The translations under genes and the position numbers were made by a program. From NCBI GenBank assembly GCA_037045535.1, contig JBAOHI010000082.1:434001-498000 (forward strand): 64,000 bases of DNA, written 5' to 3'. The stretch is from Competibacter_A sp037045535. Lineage in GTDB: Bacteria; Pseudomonadota; Gammaproteobacteria; Competibacterales; Competibacteraceae. This document shows positions 16,109 through 24,720 of the stretch, piece after piece (position 1 is the first letter of the stretch; every line of letters begins with the position of its first letter). The notes below the pieces were generated by a model. That model saw nothing but the letters and a program-made list of their open reading frames with translations, did no database searches and had not been told where the DNA came from.

Positions 16109-18958
16109 TTGCCGCAGGCACATCGCATCAAGACCGAACCGCCCGCGATCCGGGTCGGTATTATCCGGTTTTTTAAAGGAGTTTTAGGGGAAATCTGTTT
16201 CTGGCTGACGGTGGCCCTGGCGTTGGGAATGGTGGCTACGCTGGCTACCTTCCATCCGGCTGACCCCGCTTGGACCCATACCGCCAACGTCGCGGAGATC
16301 CACAATATCGGCCGGTCAGTCGGCGCTTGGTTTGCCGATGTTAACCTGTATTTTTTTGGTTATCCCGCCTATTTATTGCCCCTGGGTGTGGTATGGGGGG
16401 GGTGGCGCTTGTTCATGCGCGGTGCTTTGCTGGAACTGGATGCCGAGATCGTTTTGTTTCGGGTTTTAGGCTTCGTCGTGGCGCTATTGACGGCCTGCGG
16501 CTTGGCGACTTTGCATCTGCATGCATCGGCTGGCTCCATGCCTGGCGCCGGTTCTGCTGGCGGCTTGGTGGGCGAACATGTGAGCCGGTTTCTGACCCAA
16601 GCGTTCAAGTTTACGTGGGGAAACGCTTTTATGGTTGCCTTGTTGTTGGCGGGTTTGACACTAGCTACCGGTGTGTCGTGGCTGAAGCTACTGGACGGGA
16701 TTGGTGGGACGGTGCTGAAAGTCATTGCTTGGATGGGTGGTCAGGCCAAAACCTCACGGACTCGTGTTGCGCCAGCGGGGGAGGGTGAGGACGAACAGTC
16801 TCCCGAACAACCCCCTTCCTCCAAATCAGAAGTTGTCCGCGTTAACCGTCTCAAGACCAGTGGGGCAGTCGCCGGTCGAGCGATCATGGTGCGGTTGCGC
16901 AACGTGGCCGCGCTATGGCGGGCTTGGCTGCAATCCCGCCGCGTGGAGCTTGAGCCGGAGAATTTTGCCCGATCGGCCGATGATGCTGCGGCTGTACTGT
17001 CCGAAACATCGGCCGCGGCCGAATCGCCAAGTCCGGCTATCCAGCCGGTCAATGGCGGCCGCCATGGCGCACGTATTGAACCGGTCCTGGGCCTGCCACG
17101 GGGCCAGGAGCGTAGTGGGGAGGTCCGGCAAGGGCCGGAATCCACCGCGACCATTCCCAAATCGCCGAAGGCGATGCTGCCAGACTTGACGCTGATTCCG
17201 GTCGCGGTTACCGCGCCTTCGGCGGGTAGCCAACCGGCGGCAGCCACCATGCCATCCCCACCGCCTCAAAGAAATCCCTCCATAACGGCTTCTGCCGTTG
17301 AAGCCACTTGGCTTGCGGATGACAGGTTTCCAGTACGTGCTTCAAACGATTCGGTTGGGCCGGAAGTGCCGGCTCAATCCACGAAGGAGCGAATGCTAAA
17401 CTCTGGGGCTATGCCGCCCGGAGCGAACATGGTGCGGCGCGTGGCCGCGCCCGCGATCCCCGAAACCGGTGCCTTGCCTTCGCTGGATTTACTGGATCGG
17501 CCCTCGGCCCACACCGCCGGCTATTCAGCTGAGACGTTGGAAGAGATGTCGCGGCAGGTGGAAATTCTGCTCAAGAGTTTTGGTGTCGAGGCCCGGGTGG
17601 TGGCGGTGGAGCCGGGCCCGGTGATCACCCGTTTCGAGGTCGATCCCGCGCCAGGCGTGAAGGTAAGCCAGATTAGCAACCTGTCCAAGGATCTGGCGCG
17701 CGGCCTATCGGTCATCAGCGTGCGGGTGGTGGAGGTCATTCCCGGTAAATCGGTGATCGGGCTAGAAATCCCCAACCGGCACCGCGAAGTCGTCTATCTT
17801 CGTGAAGTGCTGGAAGCGCCGGTTTATACGCAATCCACCGCGCCACTGACCTTGGCACTGGGCGTGGACATCGGTGGCAATCCGGTGGTGGCCAATCTAG
17901 CGAAAATGCCACATTTGTTGGTGGCCGGTACCACGGGGTCCGGTAAGTCGGTCGCCATCAACGCCATGCTGCTCAGCTTGTTATACAAGGCATTGCCGGC
18001 CGAGGTTCGGTTGATCCTGGTCGATCCGAAGATGCTGGAACTGTCGATGTACGAGGATATCCCGCATCTGTTGACGCCGGTGGTCACCGACATGAAAGAG
18101 GCAGCCAACGCGCTGCGTTGGTGCGTGGGTGAAATGGAGCGCCGTTACCGACTGATGGCGGCGCTGAAGGTGCGCAATATCGCGGGCTTCAACCGCAAGG
18201 TTTTGGATGCGCTGGAAGAAGGCGAGGGACTGACCGATCCATTCTGGAAGCCGGATGGTGAGTTATCGTCCAGCGGGATTCCGGTTTTGCAACCGCTACC
18301 GTTCGTCGTGGTGGTGATCGACGAGTTAGCCGACATGATGATGATTGTCGGTAAGAAAGTGGAGGAACTGATCGCGCGTTTGGCGCAGAAGGCGCGTGCT
18401 GCCGGTATCCACTTGATTCTGGCGACGCAGCGGCCGTCGGTGGATGTAATCACCGGCTTGATCAAGGCCAACATTCCGACCCGGGTAGCGTTTCAGGTAT
18501 CCTCGAAAGTTGACTCCCGCACCATCCTCGATCAGATGGGCGCGGAGCAACTGCTAGGCCACGGGGACATGCTGTATTTGCCCCCAGGTACCGGCTTGCC
18601 TCAACGAGTGCATGGCGCTTTTGTGGACGATCAGGAAGTCAATCGCGTCGTTGAGTTTTTGCGGCAAACCGGTTCTCCAAATTACGTCGATGACGTGCTG
18701 GTCGAGCCGCGCGAGGAGAGCGAAACTGGCGATGAGGGCGAAAGTAGCGGGCGTAGCGGAAAAACCGATCCCCTGTACGACGAGGCCGTACGTATTGTCA
18801 CCGAGTCACGGCGGGCTTCGGTATCCGGGGTGCAACGCCGGTTGAGCATTGGCTACAACCGGGCGGCCCGTCTGGTCGAGGAAATGGAAGCGACGGGAGT
18901 AGTCGGCCCCTTGCAGTCGAACGGTAGTCGTGAGGTGCTGGCCCCACCGCCACCGTAA
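16109..18958 (+). CDS. ftsK: DNA translocase FtsK
   Basis: FtsK pumps chromosome termini through the closing septum and activates XerCD at dif. The 949-residue protein has four N-terminal membrane segments (about residues 25-200), a low-conservation proline/alanine-rich linker, then the RecA-like motor with Walker A GTTGSGKSVA (about residue 609) and Walker B VVVVIDELADMMM. The C-terminal gamma winged helix (DPLYDEAVRIV to VVGPLQSNGSREVL) recognises KOPS. The predicted start is TTG at 16109, with an AGGA about 8 bases upstream. It is divergent from the FemAB-like gene. Confidence 0.95.
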   Translation: MPQAHRIKTEPPAIRVGIIRFFKGVLGEICFWLTVALALGMVATLATFHPADPAWTHTANVAEIHNIGRSVGAWFADVNLYFFGYPAYLLPLGVVWGGWRLFMRGALLELDAEIVLFRVLGFVVALLTACGLATLHLHASAGSMPGAGSAGGLVGEHVSRFLTQAFKFTWGNAFMVALLLAGLTLATGVSWLKLLDGIGGTVLKVIAWMGGQAKTSRTRVAPAGEGEDEQSPEQPPSSKSEVVRVNRLKTSGAVAGRAIMVRLRNVAALWRAWLQSRRVELEPENFARSADDAAAVLSETSAAAESPSPAIQPVNGGRHGARIEPVLGLPRGQERSGEVRQGPESTATIPKSPKAMLPDLTLIPVAVTAPSAGSQPAAATMPSPPPQRNPSITASAVEATWLADDRFPVRASNDSVGPEVPAQSTKERMLNSGAMPPGANMVRRVAAPAIPETGALPSLDLLDRPSAHTAGYSAETLEEMSRQVEILLKSFGVEARVVAVEPGPVITRFEVDPAPGVKVSQISNLSKDLARGLSVISVRVVEVIPGKSVIGLEIPNRHREVVYLREVLEAPVYTQSTAPLTLALGVDIGGNPVVANLAKMPHLLVAGTTGSGKSVAINAMLLSLLYKALPAEVRLILVDPKMLELSMYEDIPHLLTPVVTDMKEAANALRWCVGEMERRYRLMAALKVRNIAGFNRKVLDALEEGEGLTDPFWKPDGELSSSGIPVLQPLPFVVVVIDELADMMMIVGKKVEELIARLAQKARAAGIHLILATQRPSVDVITGLIKANIPTRVAFQVSSKVDSRTILDQMGAEQLLGHGDMLYLPPGTGLPQRVHGAFVDDQEVNRVVEFLRQTGSPNYVDDVLVEPREESETGDEGESSGRSGKTDPLYDEAVRIVTESRRASVSGVQRRLSIGYNRAARLVEEMEATGVVGPLQSNGSREVLAPPPP

Positions 18959-18999
18959 GCCGACCTGGCCGTATCGGTGTTCGGTTTGTGGAGTGCTGT

Positions 19000-19824
19000 T
19001 CACAGGTAAGTCAAGTAGCCGATTGCGAGTGGCCGGTATTCCAGCGTGCTGTCAGGAGGCGGCGTTACTGCGTAATAAAACGACTGGGTGGTTTTGCTGG
19101 TATTCCAGGCCCAGGCCACAGGCGTGCCGGTGGCGGCATCCTCATAAATCGCGATATATCCCGAACCCAGCCCTTGATCCGCCACCCAGGTGGTACCGTT
19201 CCACTGTTTATGGTATCGAGAATCAGGATCGATATTCGAGGCGTAGTTGCCGTGTATCGTCTGGGTTGAGTCATAGATCTTGGCCTGGTAGCGATTGACG
19301 AGGGCGACACCTGGGATGGGATAGGGCGGAGTGATTTGCGCATCGGTGAGGCTCAGGCTTGCCAGGACCATCATATGCCCCGTGTTACCGCTGGTCGTAT
19401 AGCTCGATGCGATCAAATCCCCTACGCGCATGCTGGCGACAGTTGATCTGTGCAACAGCCGCAAACCGGAATTGGGATCGGTCGTGCCAGATTGAATCGC
19501 CGCAAACCATTCATCCGCATAGGGCGAACTACTACCCGTCAGCGCTACCACTACCGAGTCCGTGATAACACCAGGGTAGGTATTCTTCAAGAGTAGCGTT
19601 ACAAAGCTACTGCATTTGGTCGTCGCTTGCAGCGTGCCTGCTGCATCGTAATCGATGAATGCCGGAGAACCGTAGGTGTTGTTATCCGCCTTGATCTGGC
19701 TGACATAAGTTTGCGCTTGCGCTACATGATCGGGCCAGACAGCCGCATGACCGACCGTTGTCGAAACGCCGAACAATAACATGGCCAGTAAAACGGGTGC
19801 GTTTGATCTTTGCGTAAACATCAT
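19000..19824 (-). CDS. Secreted protein with an NlpC/P60-like Cys-His arrangement
   Basis: A 274-residue protein with a signal peptide (cleavage likely after VGHAA). A cysteine in TTKCSSFVTLLLK (about residue 72) sits at a helix start, and a histidine in SGNTGHMMVL follows after a small beta region. This matches the spacing of NlpC/P60 or CHAP-type papain-like hydrolases that cut peptidoglycan peptides. The assignment rests on this pattern only. It is flanked by ftsK (convergent) and a long AT-rich non-coding stretch containing its promoter. No partner gene is evident. Confidence 0.5.
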   Translation of the reverse strand: MMFTQRSNAPVLLAMLLFGVSTTVGHAAVWPDHVAQAQTYVSQIKADNNTYGSPAFIDYDAAGTLQATTKCSSFVTLLLKNTYPGVITDSVVVALTGSSSPYADEWFAAIQSGTTDPNSGLRLLHRSTVASMRVGDLIASSYTTSGNTGHMMVLASLSLTDAQITPPYPIPGVALVNRYQAKIYDSTQTIHGNYASNIDPDSRYHKQWNGTTWVADQGLGSGYIAIYEDAATGTPVAWAWNTSKTTQSFYYAVTPPPDSTLEYRPLAIGYLTYL

Positions 19825-20252
19825 CGTGCTCTCTGTGAGGGCGGTCGTGCCTAACTGTCAATTAAAAATTACAATAAATTGTTTTTTAATTTTTTATCGT
19901 GTTATAAAAACGCTTAATAATTTATATTTTATCTAAAATTTAGTCAATAAAATTACTTATGCAATTAAAATGGAAGATATATACCATTTTTTATATGGTA
20001 ATATCCTGCTTCCGCTGTGCGGCGGTATCAGCGATACGTGAGTGTCGTCCGGGTATTCCGGTGTGGATTGCGGCTCAGCCGAGTGCGCGGCCAGCCTATG
20101 CGGTCGTAAAAACTTGACGACCACCGTCTTGAAATCCGATTTTCAAATTTGCGCAAGAGTCGGCTATGTGCCGGATAGAGCGAATCGCTCAAGCCTGATT
20201 GGGTGGGTGATGTTGTTTGGCGCGCGGAAGGGAGCGTGATCGGCGAAGCAAA

Positions 20253-20285
20253 TCGCCCGCGATAACTGGCTGTCATCGCGGGCGA
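20253..20285. repeat. Inverted repeat, possible terminator
   Basis: TCGCCCGCGAT pairs perfectly with ATCGCGGGCGA over an 11-nt loop. Neither side has a proper T-tract, so it may be a stabilising hairpin or a weak terminator rather than a standard one. Confidence 0.4.
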
Positions 20286-20390
20286 GCTTCTTAAGAGGAT
20301 GGGGTTAGTTTCCTACGGCTTTCCAGGAAATCAAACGGGATGTTTGACTAGTTCCCTCTGAGTTTCCGTAGCTTGCAAAGCTCCTTGTAA

Positions 20391-20431
20391 CGCGCCGGAC
20401 GCGACTGCGAACTGGCATGGTCGCCGGCGCG
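20391..20431 (-). terminator. Possible terminator hairpin after pfp
   Basis: CGCGCCGG and CCGGCGCG form an 8-bp GC stem 17-57 bp beyond the stop of the phosphofructokinase gene. The loop can pair further through GCGAC/GTCGC. No T-tract follows on the minus strand, so the call is tentative. Confidence 0.3.
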
Positions 20432-20447
20432 CGCTTAAGGCGGTGCC

Positions 20448-21677
20448 TTAATGGCTGACCGTAGCTTTCTTGCCTTTCGGTTGCCCGATGGCCGACAGCA
20501 TTTCGGTGAACCACGGCGTGTCGATGTCGAACGGTTTGCCGCCCTTGATCCGAGGGAATTCGATAGCCCGCAGCACACCGTTACGATCCTCATCGTGGCC
20601 GATGACGCCGGATTCGCCGCGCATGGCGCATTCGACGGCAAGATCGACACAGGATTTGATCAGGCGGAGATCCTCGATATTGGCGGCGGAAGCGCGCGAA
20701 AAATAACCGGATTTTTGGATCAAGGTTTTTTCCGAGCCAATCATCTGGGCGAACTGTTCGCCGAACCATTTGCCGGGATTGACGGCATCGAGCTTGATGT
20801 GACCGAAAGCGTCGCGGGGCACTTCCTGACCCTTGGCTTGCAATTCAGCCACGATCGCCTCGACGCCCGCACCTTCCGAGACGAAGATGTTGATGCAATC
20901 GACCTTGTCCATTGCGGCCCGCAGGCGCTTGGCCTCGGCGGCGATATCGATTTCCATTTCGGGAATGAAGACGGCATGGACGTCGAATGCGGAGCGGTCC
21001 AGCCCGATAGCGGGCAACCATTCGCTGCGGTCGAGCAGCTTGCGGTATTCCAGCGCGGTGGCGGCGGTGAGCCAGCCACAGTTGCGGCCCATGACTTCGT
21101 GGATAATCAACATGCGCGGGTTAGCGTTGTTTTCCGCGACGACGTTCTGGAAGTAGCGAGCACCCTGCTCGGCGGCGGTCCAAGCGCCCAGCGATTGCTT
21201 GATCGGGTACACGTCGTTATCGACGGTCTTGGGCAAGCCGATGACCGTGAGGCCATAGTTGTTCTTGGCCAGAAAGGCGGCGAGATCGGCAGCGGCGGTG
21301 TTGGTGTCGTCGCCACCGATGGTGTGGAGAACGTCCACGCCGTCCTTGACCAACTGGTCGGCAGCGATTTTTTGCGGGTCTTCGCCTTCCTTGACCAGGC
21401 CGCGTTTGATGCAATCCTTGATGTTAGTGAGCTTGACCCGGCTGTTGCCGACGGGCGAACCGCCGAAACGATGCAGCACCCCGGCTTTTTCACGCACTTC
21501 CGGCGTGACCTTGTAGGAGTCGCCCAGGAGGAGTCCTTTATAGCCGCTGCGATAGCAGATGATTTCAATGGTGGGATCGATCTCGGTGTAGCGCTCGATG
21601 AGGCCGCCGATGGCGGAGCTAAGGCAGGGGGCCAACCCTCCTGCCGTGAGGATCGCAACTTTTTTGGGCTTGCTCAT
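20448..21677 (-). CDS. pfp: Pyrophosphate-dependent 6-phosphofructokinase
   Basis: This enzyme interconverts fructose-6-phosphate and fructose-1,6-bisphosphate with PPi in place of ATP, so it can run in both glycolytic directions. The 409-residue protein begins ILTAGGLAPCLSSAIGG. It has GGDDTNTAAADL, where the second Asp after GG marks PPi use (ATP enzymes have GGDGS). It also has the PPi-type GLPKTVDNDVYPIKQSLG and EVMGRNCGWLTAA. The start MSKPKK at 21677 is chosen over a further upstream Met because family members begin just before the first strand. A 429-residue open frame on the opposite strand is only a shadow of this gene. Confidence 0.93.
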   Translation of the reverse strand: MSKPKKVAILTAGGLAPCLSSAIGGLIERYTEIDPTIEIICYRSGYKGLLLGDSYKVTPEVREKAGVLHRFGGSPVGNSRVKLTNIKDCIKRGLVKEGEDPQKIAADQLVKDGVDVLHTIGGDDTNTAAADLAAFLAKNNYGLTVIGLPKTVDNDVYPIKQSLGAWTAAEQGARYFQNVVAENNANPRMLIIHEVMGRNCGWLTAATALEYRKLLDRSEWLPAIGLDRSAFDVHAVFIPEMEIDIAAEAKRLRAAMDKVDCINIFVSEGAGVEAIVAELQAKGQEVPRDAFGHIKLDAVNPGKWFGEQFAQMIGSEKTLIQKSGYFSRASAANIEDLRLIKSCVDLAVECAMRGESGVIGHDEDRNGVLRAIEFPRIKGGKPFDIDTPWFTEMLSAIGQPKGKKATVSH

Positions 21678-21906
21678 GGTATTGATCTCAAAAGAATTAG
21701 AGGAAGAAAACAAGAACCGGTTAAAAACAGACTCAAATAATAGGTTGAGATTTACCATTGAACAACGCGAAGAGGGGTGGAGACGGCGAAGTTTTTTGCT
21801 ACAGCCTGTCGATAAGATGCCCGGTCCTCTTTAATTGAAAGTTGGGTATATTGGCCAGGATGCCGAGTGACCAGGCGACCAGCGCCACGATGGTTCGCAA
21901 TATTCT

Positions 21907-22590
21907 TCAGTCCTGTGTTGTCCCCAGCACCTGCTCCAGCCATTTGGCGATGTCGCGGATTTCTTCCCAGCATACCTCATGCCCCATGCCGTAATCCTGC
22001 CAGGCCACTTTATAGCCGAGATTCTCTAGTGATTCAGCGCCTTGTTGGCCGTAGCGCATCGGAATGATGGCATCATAATCGCCGTGGGCCATCAGGATCG
22101 GCGTCTGGTGGTTCGCAGGTCGCCGTTCGCTATTCAGTGTGCTGGCCAAGGGGATGTAGCAAGATAGAGCCAAGATGCCGGCCAGCCGTTCGGGATAGCG
22201 TAACCCGGTGTGCAGCGCCATCGCTCCACCCTGAGAAAAGCCAGCCAGCACGATGCGTTCAGCGGGGATACCGCGCCGCTTCTCGCGTTCGAGCAACTCG
22301 TGGATGGCCCGCTCGGAGGCATAGACGCCATCCGGATCTTCCTGACGTGGCAAATCCATGCTGAGCACGTCATACCAAGCCCGCATCCGCATTCCACCGT
22401 TGACCGTGACCGGTCGGATCGGTGCATTGGGAAAAACGAAGCGGATGCCCAGCCCATCTGGCAGGTGCAATTCCGGCACGATGGGTTCGAAATCGCGAGC
22501 GTCGGCGCCGAGGCCATGCATCCAGATGACGCTGGAACGGGCAGCGCCTTTGGGTTCGATCTCGACGGTGGTCAGCGGCATTTCAGTCAT
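21907..22590 (-). CDS. Alpha/beta-hydrolase carboxylesterase
   Basis: A 227-residue cytosolic esterase of the phospholipase/carboxylesterase group (Abhydrolase_2), similar to bacterial carboxylesterase II. The nucleophile elbow is LAGFSQGGAMAL, the acid is in HGDYDAIIP, and the histidine is in GMGHEVCWEE. WMHGLGADARDF carries the oxyanion-hole region. The start at 22590 (MTEMPLTTVEIEPKG) is preferred over longer options. It is divergent from lptM-lysA. Confidence 0.9.
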   Translation of the reverse strand: MTEMPLTTVEIEPKGAARSSVIWMHGLGADARDFEPIVPELHLPDGLGIRFVFPNAPIRPVTVNGGMRMRAWYDVLSMDLPRQEDPDGVYASERAIHELLEREKRRGIPAERIVLAGFSQGGAMALHTGLRYPERLAGILALSCYIPLASTLNSERRPANHQTPILMAHGDYDAIIPMRYGQQGAESLENLGYKVAWQDYGMGHEVCWEEIRDIAKWLEQVLGTTQD

Positions 22591-22720
22591 GGGGCAATTT
22601 CCGTGGCAGTAGTCGTCGAACGGCATTACCCGCGAAGCCAGTCGGCTTGTCAAGCCGCACTGCCAGCCGAATGCGAGTTATACTGATAACCGATTTCGTT
22701 TCCCGCGAGAATTTGCCGAA

Positions 22721-22867
22721 ATGCGTCAGTTGCACCCCAGATCTTTGTTGGCGTGGTGGTTATTGATCGCGCTGTTGGCCGGTTGTGGTCAGAAGGGTCC
22801 GTTATACCTGCCCGACAAGCCGTCCCAGTCGTCTCCCGCTCAGCAGAATCAGACTACGAAGCCCTGA
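22721..22867 (+). CDS. lptM: LPS translocon maturation chaperone LptM (YifL-like lipoprotein)
   Basis: A 48-residue lipoprotein. A short basic start and hydrophobic stretch lead to the lipobox LAGCGQKGPLYLP, which is the near-invariant LptM core. A hydrophilic Gln/Pro/Ser tail follows. LptM binds the LptD/LptE complex in the outer membrane and helps its disulfide maturation. Its place directly before lysA (3 bp to the lysA ATG) is the conserved gammaproteobacterial arrangement. Confidence 0.88.
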   Translation: MRQLHPRSLLAWWLLIALLAGCGQKGPLYLPDKPSQSSPAQQNQTTKP

Positions 22868-22870
22868 AAC

Positions 22871-24118
22871 ATGGATCATTTTGAATATCGCAATGGCCAA
22901 TTGCACGCCGAGAACGTCCCCGTCGCTGCGATTGCGGCGGCGGTCGGCACGCCCTGTTACGTCTACTCTCGAGCGACCATCGAGCGACATTGGCATGCTT
23001 TCGACCAAGCGTTCGGCGAGCACCCGCATCTAGTCTGCTACGCCGTCAAGGCCAACAGCAATTTGGCGGTGCTGAACGTACTCGCGCGGCTAGGGTCCGG
23101 TTTCGACATCGTCTCGGTCGGTGAGCTGGAGCGGGTGCTGGCGGCGGGCGGTGATCCTGGCAAAGTGGTGTTTTCGGGGGTCGGCAAGCGCCGTGACGAG
23201 CTGAAGCGCGCTCTTGAGGTCGGCATCCACTGTTTCAATGTCGAATCCGAGATGGAATTGACGCTGCTGGAGCAGGTGGCAGCGGAGTGCGGCCAACAAG
23301 CGTCGGTATCGTTGCGGATCAACCCTGACGTGGACGCCAACACCCATCCGTACATTTCCACCGGTTTGAAGCAGAACAAGTTCGGTATCGACGTGGAACG
23401 GGCACTTACGATTTATCGGCGAGCAGCCGCTTCGCCGTACCTGGATGTGATTGGAATCGATTGTCACATCGGTTCGCAACTGACCCAAGTCGCGCCATTT
23501 GTGGACGCACTGAAGCGGGTGCTGACATTGGTGGCGCGGCTGGAAGGGCAGGGGGTCCGCATTTGCCATCTCGATCTGGGCGGTGGGTTGGGCATCCGCT
23601 ATCGGGATGAGGAACCGCCGTTGCCAGCTGATCAAGCCGCCGCGCTCATGGAGCATTTACGCGGCTTGCCCTACCAAATTCTGATCGAACCGGGCCGGGC
23701 TATCGTCGGCAATGCCGGTATCCTGGTGACGCGGGTGGAATTGCTCAAGCGGAGTGAAGACAAAAATTTCGCGGTGGTCGATGCAGCGATGAACGATCTG
23801 ATCCGCCCGGCCTTGTATACCGCTTGGCAGGCGATCATCCCGGTCGAGCCGCGAATCGAGGGCGAATCGTGCCGCTACGACGTGGTGGGGCCGATCTGCG
23901 AAACCGGCGATTTTCTTGGTAAGGATCGGGAGTTGAACGTCGAACCCGGCGATTTGCTGGCGGTGCGCTCGGCCGGCGCTTACGGTTTTACGATGAGCTC
24001 CAACTATAACTCCCGGCCACGCGCCGCCGAGGTGATGGTGGACGGCGACCGATTTCAGGTTGTGCGACGACGGGAGACGGTGGCGGAGTTGTATGCCGGT
24101 GAAACGGTTTTGTCGTAG
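22871..24118 (+). CDS. lysA: Diaminopimelate decarboxylase
   Basis: LysA decarboxylates meso-diaminopimelate to lysine, using PLP. The 415-residue protein has the PLP lysine in VCYAVKANSN (K60), GSGFDIVSVGEL, LGGGLGIRY and the C-terminal CESxD-like GPICETGDFLGKDREL with its catalytic cysteine. It follows lptM with only 3 bp between. dapF, which makes its substrate, lies about 2.2 kb downstream on the same strand. Confidence 0.95.
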   Translation: MDHFEYRNGQLHAENVPVAAIAAAVGTPCYVYSRATIERHWHAFDQAFGEHPHLVCYAVKANSNLAVLNVLARLGSGFDIVSVGELERVLAAGGDPGKVVFSGVGKRRDELKRALEVGIHCFNVESEMELTLLEQVAAECGQQASVSLRINPDVDANTHPYISTGLKQNKFGIDVERALTIYRRAAASPYLDVIGIDCHIGSQLTQVAPFVDALKRVLTLVARLEGQGVRICHLDLGGGLGIRYRDEEPPLPADQAAALMEHLRGLPYQILIEPGRAIVGNAGILVTRVELLKRSEDKNFAVVDAAMNDLIRPALYTAWQAIIPVEPRIEGESCRYDVVGPICETGDFLGKDRELNVEPGDLLAVRSAGAYGFTMSSNYNSRPRAAEVMVDGDRFQVVRRRETVAELYAGETVLS

Positions 24119-24227
24119 GGGGAAATATGCGTTGACGGTCCGAGCGTTGCCGAAATGATCGTTTCGCGCTTGATCGTCAAGAATTGGCGAAGTTTTCGCG
24201 AGGTCGATTTGTAAGAAGAAACCATCT

Positions 24228-24650
24228 ATGAGCCCACATTTTACCAATCCTTCTGCCGACGAAATCCGTACCCTGTTGCAGCGGATCAAAACCATCGCCG
24301 TGGTCGGACTCTCCGCCTCGCCGAACCGGCCCAGTCACGGTGTCTCCAGAGCATTGCAAGGCTTCGGTTATCGCATCATCCCGATCAATCCCATCGTGTC
24401 GGAAGTGCTGGGCGAAAGAGCTTATCCCAGCCTGCGCGATCTGCCGGAGCCAGTCGATCTGGTGGACGTATTCCGCCGGTCGAGCCACGTTGCCAGCATC
24501 GTCGAAGAATGCATCGCCTCGAAATTACCGGCATTGTGGCTCCAAGACGGCGTGATAGACGAGGCTGCGGCGTTGCGGGCGCGCGAGGCTGGCATGACGG
24601 TGATCATGGATCGCTGCATCTACCGGGATTACGTTCAGTGGATACCATGA
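24228..24650 (+). CDS. CoA-binding protein, YccU family
   Basis: A 140-residue single-domain Rossmann protein of the CoA_binding_2 family, like E. coli YccU. Strand-loop-helix KTIAVVGLSASPNRPSHGV lies at about residues 21-39, then YRIIPINPIVSEVLGERAYP and ALWLQDGVIDEAA. Members bind CoA or its thioesters, but their cellular role is not known. It sits between lysA and the GNAT-nitrilase gene on the same strand. Confidence 0.9.
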   Translation: MSPHFTNPSADEIRTLLQRIKTIAVVGLSASPNRPSHGVSRALQGFGYRIIPINPIVSEVLGERAYPSLRDLPEPVDLVDVFRRSSHVASIVEECIASKLPALWLQDGVIDEAAALRAREAGMTVIMDRCIYRDYVQWIP

Positions 24651-24720
24651 TCCCATTTCACGATCCTGTCGCATGCTCTCTTTATAACCCTGTCCTCGTC
24701 CTTTTACCTTGCACTTTGTC

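Larger units (their letters stand above)
19825..20447. other. Non-coding gap with AT-rich island
   Basis: Bases 19855-20010 are strongly AT-rich with T and A runs, far below the local GC content. They probably hold the promoter of the secreted protein gene. From about 20030 the composition returns to normal, but no open frame there looks coding. An 11-bp inverted repeat occurs at 20253-20285, and GC-rich hairpins precede the end of the phosphofructokinase gene. I see no RNA gene that I can name. Confidence 0.5.

Noticed and set aside
20042..20239. Small open frame of 65 residues in the gap before pfp
   Set aside because: It has no ribosome-binding site, no recognisable motif and unusual cysteine and arginine content. 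I cannot support it as a gene.
20451..21740. 429-residue open frame on the plus strand
   Set aside because: It lies wholly antisense to the phosphofructokinase gene, which has all expected motifs. The translated sequence shows no fold-like pattern and is a codon-bias shadow.
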